Of a stretch of DNA of 24,324 nt, positions 22,456 through 24,324 are shown one piece after another. Where the stretch lies: assembly GCA_002292855.1 (NCBI GenBank), contig DBBY01000052.1, positions 1-24,324 on the forward strand, given 5' to 3'. The position numbers were made by a program, and so were the translations under genes. Under the pieces are notes generated by a model that did not search any database, was not told the DNA's origin, and worked only from the letters and a program-made list of their open reading frames with translations. How positions within the stretch are numbered: the first letter of the stretch is position 1; each line of letters opens with the position of its first letter. Origin of the DNA: Flavobacteriales bacterium UBA972. Lineage in GTDB: Bacteria; Bacteroidota; Bacteroidia; Flavobacteriales; Schleiferiaceae.

Positions 22456-23280
22456 ATGAGCATAACTGCTGCTGACGTAAACAAGCTGCGCCAAATGACT
22501 GGCGCGGGCATGATGGACTGCAAAAAGGCCCTCACTGAAGCCAATGGCGATTTTGACGCTGCAATTGACGTTCTGCGCAAGCAGGGCCAAAAAGTGGCTG
22601 CCAAGCGCGCTGACCGCGACGCCACAGAAGGTGCCGTCATTGCCTTGATCAATGAGTCCAATACCCGCGGAATCATCGTTTCTCTGAACTGCGAGACGGA
22701 CTTTGTGGCCATGAACGACCGCTTTGTGGACATTGCTCGCAAAATGGCTGCCCTTGCCTTGGCAAGCTTCCCCGCAAGCAAAGAGGACCTTCTAGCCTTG
22801 AAGTTTGACGACAGCTACACCGTGGCCGAGAAGCTCATCGAGCAGACCGGCGTTATCGGCGAGAAAATTGAGATTGCCTACTACGAAACCCTTGAAGGTG
22901 CAGTGGTTTCGGGCTACATTCACTCAGGCAGCAAGCTCGCCACCTTGGCGGCGATCAGCGCAGGGGTTCCAGAAACGGCCAAAGACATTGCCATGCAGGC
23001 TGCTGCGATGAATCCAGTGGGTTTAGACCGCAATTCGGTTTCGGCAGACGTTATTGAGCGCGAGCTTGAAATTGCCCGCGACCTGGTTCGCCAAGAAGGC
23101 AAGCCCGAGGAAATGATCGAGCGAATTGCCCAGGGCAAGCTCGGCAAGTTCTATAAGGACAATACCTTGGTCGAGCAGGACTTTATCAAAGACAACAAGC
23201 TCAGCGTTGCTGCGTATGTGGCCGCTGCGTCTGCGGGCGCGACGGTTACCGGCTTTCGCCGCGTAGGCTTGGGCGTTTAA
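22456..23280 (+). CDS. tsf: Translation elongation factor Ts
   Basis: The product has 274 residues and is the guanine nucleotide exchange factor for EF-Tu. The N-terminal UBA-like domain shows V-N-K-L-R-Q-M-T-G-A-G-M-M-D-C-K-K-A-L, and the EF-Tu contact motif T-D-F-V is at 81-84. The dimerisation/coiled region and a C-terminal F-x-K-D-N-T-L-V-E-Q-D-F segment follow. Length is typical of the Bacteroidota form. A strong hairpin terminator lies 24 bases after the stop, closing the ribosomal protein/Tsf unit before pyrH. Confidence 0.98.
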   Translation: MSITAADVNKLRQMTGAGMMDCKKALTEANGDFDAAIDVLRKQGQKVAAKRADRDATEGAVIALINESNTRGIIVSLNCETDFVAMNDRFVDIARKMAALALASFPASKEDLLALKFDDSYTVAEKLIEQTGVIGEKIEIAYYETLEGAVVSGYIHSGSKLATLAAISAGVPETAKDIAMQAAAMNPVGLDRNSVSADVIERELEIARDLVRQEGKPEEMIERIAQGKLGKFYKDNTLVEQDFIKDNKLSVAAYVAAASAGATVTGFRRVGLGV

Positions 23281-23303
23281 TCGCATTTGTTTTTCAATCA
23301 TTG

Positions 23304-23330
23304 AAGGCCGCCCTCGGGCGGCCTTTGTAT
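23304..23330 (+). terminator. Intrinsic terminator after tsf
   Basis: AAGGCCGCC (23304-23312), a CTCG loop and GGCGGCCTT (23317-23325) form a perfect 9-base GC-rich stem, followed by TTTGTATT. This is the clearest terminator in the window and separates tsf from pyrH. Confidence 0.85.
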
Positions 23331-23338
23331 TATCTTAG
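23331..23338 (+). promoter_or_regulatory. Possible -7 promoter box for pyrH
   Basis: TATCTTAG, one base off TAnnTTTG, lies directly behind the tsf terminator and 7 bases before the pyrH ATG. A promoter is expected here because the terminator isolates pyrH from tsf. The -33 position would fall within the terminator stem and shows no TTG. Confidence 0.45.
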
Positions 23339-23345
23339 CATTTAG

Positions 23346-24050
23346 ATGAAATACCGCCGAATTCTCCTCAAACTCAGCGGCGAAGCCCTGATGGGCAATA
23401 AGCCCTATGGAATTGACTCCGAAGTCATTAGCCGATATGCTGAAGAAATTAAGACCGTGGTCAGCAACGGTGCACAGCTGGGTATTGTCATCGGAGGTGG
23501 CAATATTTTTAGGGGTGTTCAGGGTGCCGACGACGGAATGGACCGCGTGCAGGCAGACCACATGGGCATGCTGGCGACCGTCATCAACGGCCTTGCCCTG
23601 CAGTCTTCGCTCGAGCGCATTGGGGTGCAAACCCGGCTGCAGTCCGCCATACAAATGGACAAGATTTGCGAACCCTTCATTCGCCGCCGCGCAGTTCGCC
23701 ACCTAGAAAAGGGCCGAGTGGTTATTTTTTCTGCGGGAACGGGCAACCCCTACTTTACCACCGACACTGGTGCCACCCTCCGTGCCATTGAAATTCAGGC
23801 CGAGGTTATACTCAAGGGAACACGGGTAGACGGAATCTACACCGCCGATCCCGAGAAGGACTCCAGTGCCACGCGCTACGAAACGATTAGCTACACCGAG
23901 GTTTATGAGCGCGGACTCAATGTGATGGACCTCACTGCCTTTACTCTTAGCCAAGAAAACAACCTTCCCATTGTGGTTTTTGACATGAACAAGCCGGGCA
24001 ATTTGCTCCGGATTATTCAGGGAGACAACGTGGGTACCTTGGTTTCGTAA
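23346..24050 (+). CDS. pyrH: UMP kinase
   Basis: The product has 234 residues, the hexameric bacterial UMP kinase that makes UDP for pyrimidine nucleotide synthesis. The amino-acid-kinase fold motifs are visible: L-K-L-S-G-E-A-L near residue 8, V-I-G-G-G-N-I-F-R-G near 48-57, D-H-M-G-M-L-A-T-V-I-N-G, and T-G-N-P-Y-F-T-T-D-T at about 137-146. frr follows after 11 bases, the usual pyrH-frr pair. Start and length are normal. Confidence 0.98.
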   Translation: MKYRRILLKLSGEALMGNKPYGIDSEVISRYAEEIKTVVSNGAQLGIVIGGGNIFRGVQGADDGMDRVQADHMGMLATVINGLALQSSLERIGVQTRLQSAIQMDKICEPFIRRRAVRHLEKGRVVIFSAGTGNPYFTTDTGATLRAIEIQAEVILKGTRVDGIYTADPEKDSSATRYETISYTEVYERGLNVMDLTAFTLSQENNLPIVVFDMNKPGNLLRIIQGDNVGTLVS

Positions 24051-24061
24051 AACCCCTGATT

Positions 24062-24324
24062 ATGGAAGAAGAACTCAGTTTTTTGCTGGAGTCGCTGGCC
24101 GACGATATGACCAAGGCCATTGCCCATCTTGACAAGGCCTTGCTCAAAATCCGCGCAGGACGCGCCAACCCGACCATGCTGGACGGTATTTTTATCGACT
24201 ACTACGGGAGTCAGGTTAAGCTGCAGCAAGTGAGCAACATAACTACTCCTGATGCGCGGACGCTTTTTGTGCAGCCCTTTGAAAAAAACCTGATTCACGA
24301 TATTGAGAAGGCGATAACCTATGC
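24062..24324 (+). CDS. frr: Ribosome recycling factor, N-terminal part (cut by window end)
   Basis: An ATG 11 bases after pyrH opens a frame of 87 complete codons that runs off the right edge. The product starts M-E-E-E-L-S-F-L-L-E-S and shows A-I-A-H-L-D-K-A-L-L-K-I-R-A-G-R-A-N-P-T-M-L-D-G-I and D-Y-Y-G-S, then Q-Q-V-S-N-I-T-T-P-D-A-R-T-L, the highly conserved first half of RRF. RRF splits the post-termination ribosome together with EF-G. About half of the ~185-residue protein is present. Confidence 0.97.
   Translation, partial: MEEELSFLLESLADDMTKAIAHLDKALLKIRAGRANPTMLDGIFIDYYGSQVKLQQVSNITTPDARTLFVQPFEKNLIHDIEKAITY

Overview
The window looks like a chromosomal segment of a Bacteroidota member, most likely Flavobacteriales with a fairly high GC content. 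Four things support this. Promoters have the Bacteroidota form (TTG/TTTG, 19 bases, TAnnTTTG). Shine-Dalgarno-like spacing is absent. A secreted protease carries a Por/type IX secretion sorting tail. The gene order (tig-clpP-clpX; etfBA-DUF151-nupC-thyA-folA divergent from pdhB; rplM-rpsI-rpsB-tsf) fits this group. I see no insertion sequence, phage, tRNA, rRNA or CRISPR. No stretch longer than about 110 bases lacks a gene.

Layout. Bases 1-2610 (+) hold the end of trigger factor, then clpP and clpX, a protein quality-control unit. Bases 2651-7766 (-) read, in transcription order, etfB, etfA, a bifunctional nuclease with a UVR tail, a nucleoside transporter, thyA and folA: electron transfer flavoprotein followed by nucleoside uptake and thymidylate/folate synthesis. 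Divergent from etfB, 7861-11247 (+) hold pdhB and hppA, a K+-dependent membrane pyrophosphatase with an unusual Cys/His-rich tail. Bases 11301-16937 (-) hold an SLC13/TrkA-C transporter, cysC, cysD and cysN (sulfate uptake and activation to PAPS), then a previously easy-to-miss 36-codon ORF and an HTH protein gene with its own promoter. A GT-C-like membrane glycosyltransferase (+, 17048-18535) converges on a secreted M43 metalloprotease (-, 18553-20604). From 20653 to the end (+) come rplM, rpsI, rpsB, tsf, a clear terminator, pyrH and the start of frr.

Most unusual signals. (1) Four arrays of a degenerate 7-base unit (sense strand C-Y-R-G-Y-W-R) each begin directly after a stop codon (folA, nupC, etfB, pdhB). 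Two of them fold into strong hairpins, and one contains a perfect 26-base palindrome. (2) Several operon heads place the -7 promoter box only 4-7 bases before the start codon, which predicts leaderless mRNAs. (3) The pyrophosphatase ends in a tail with two C-x3-C motifs, each followed by C-P-(M)-H. (4) Two convergent genes share one hairpin that contains both stop codons. (5) The HTH gene's promoter is overlapped by an inverted repeat, a likely autoregulatory site. The rest is ordinary housekeeping content.
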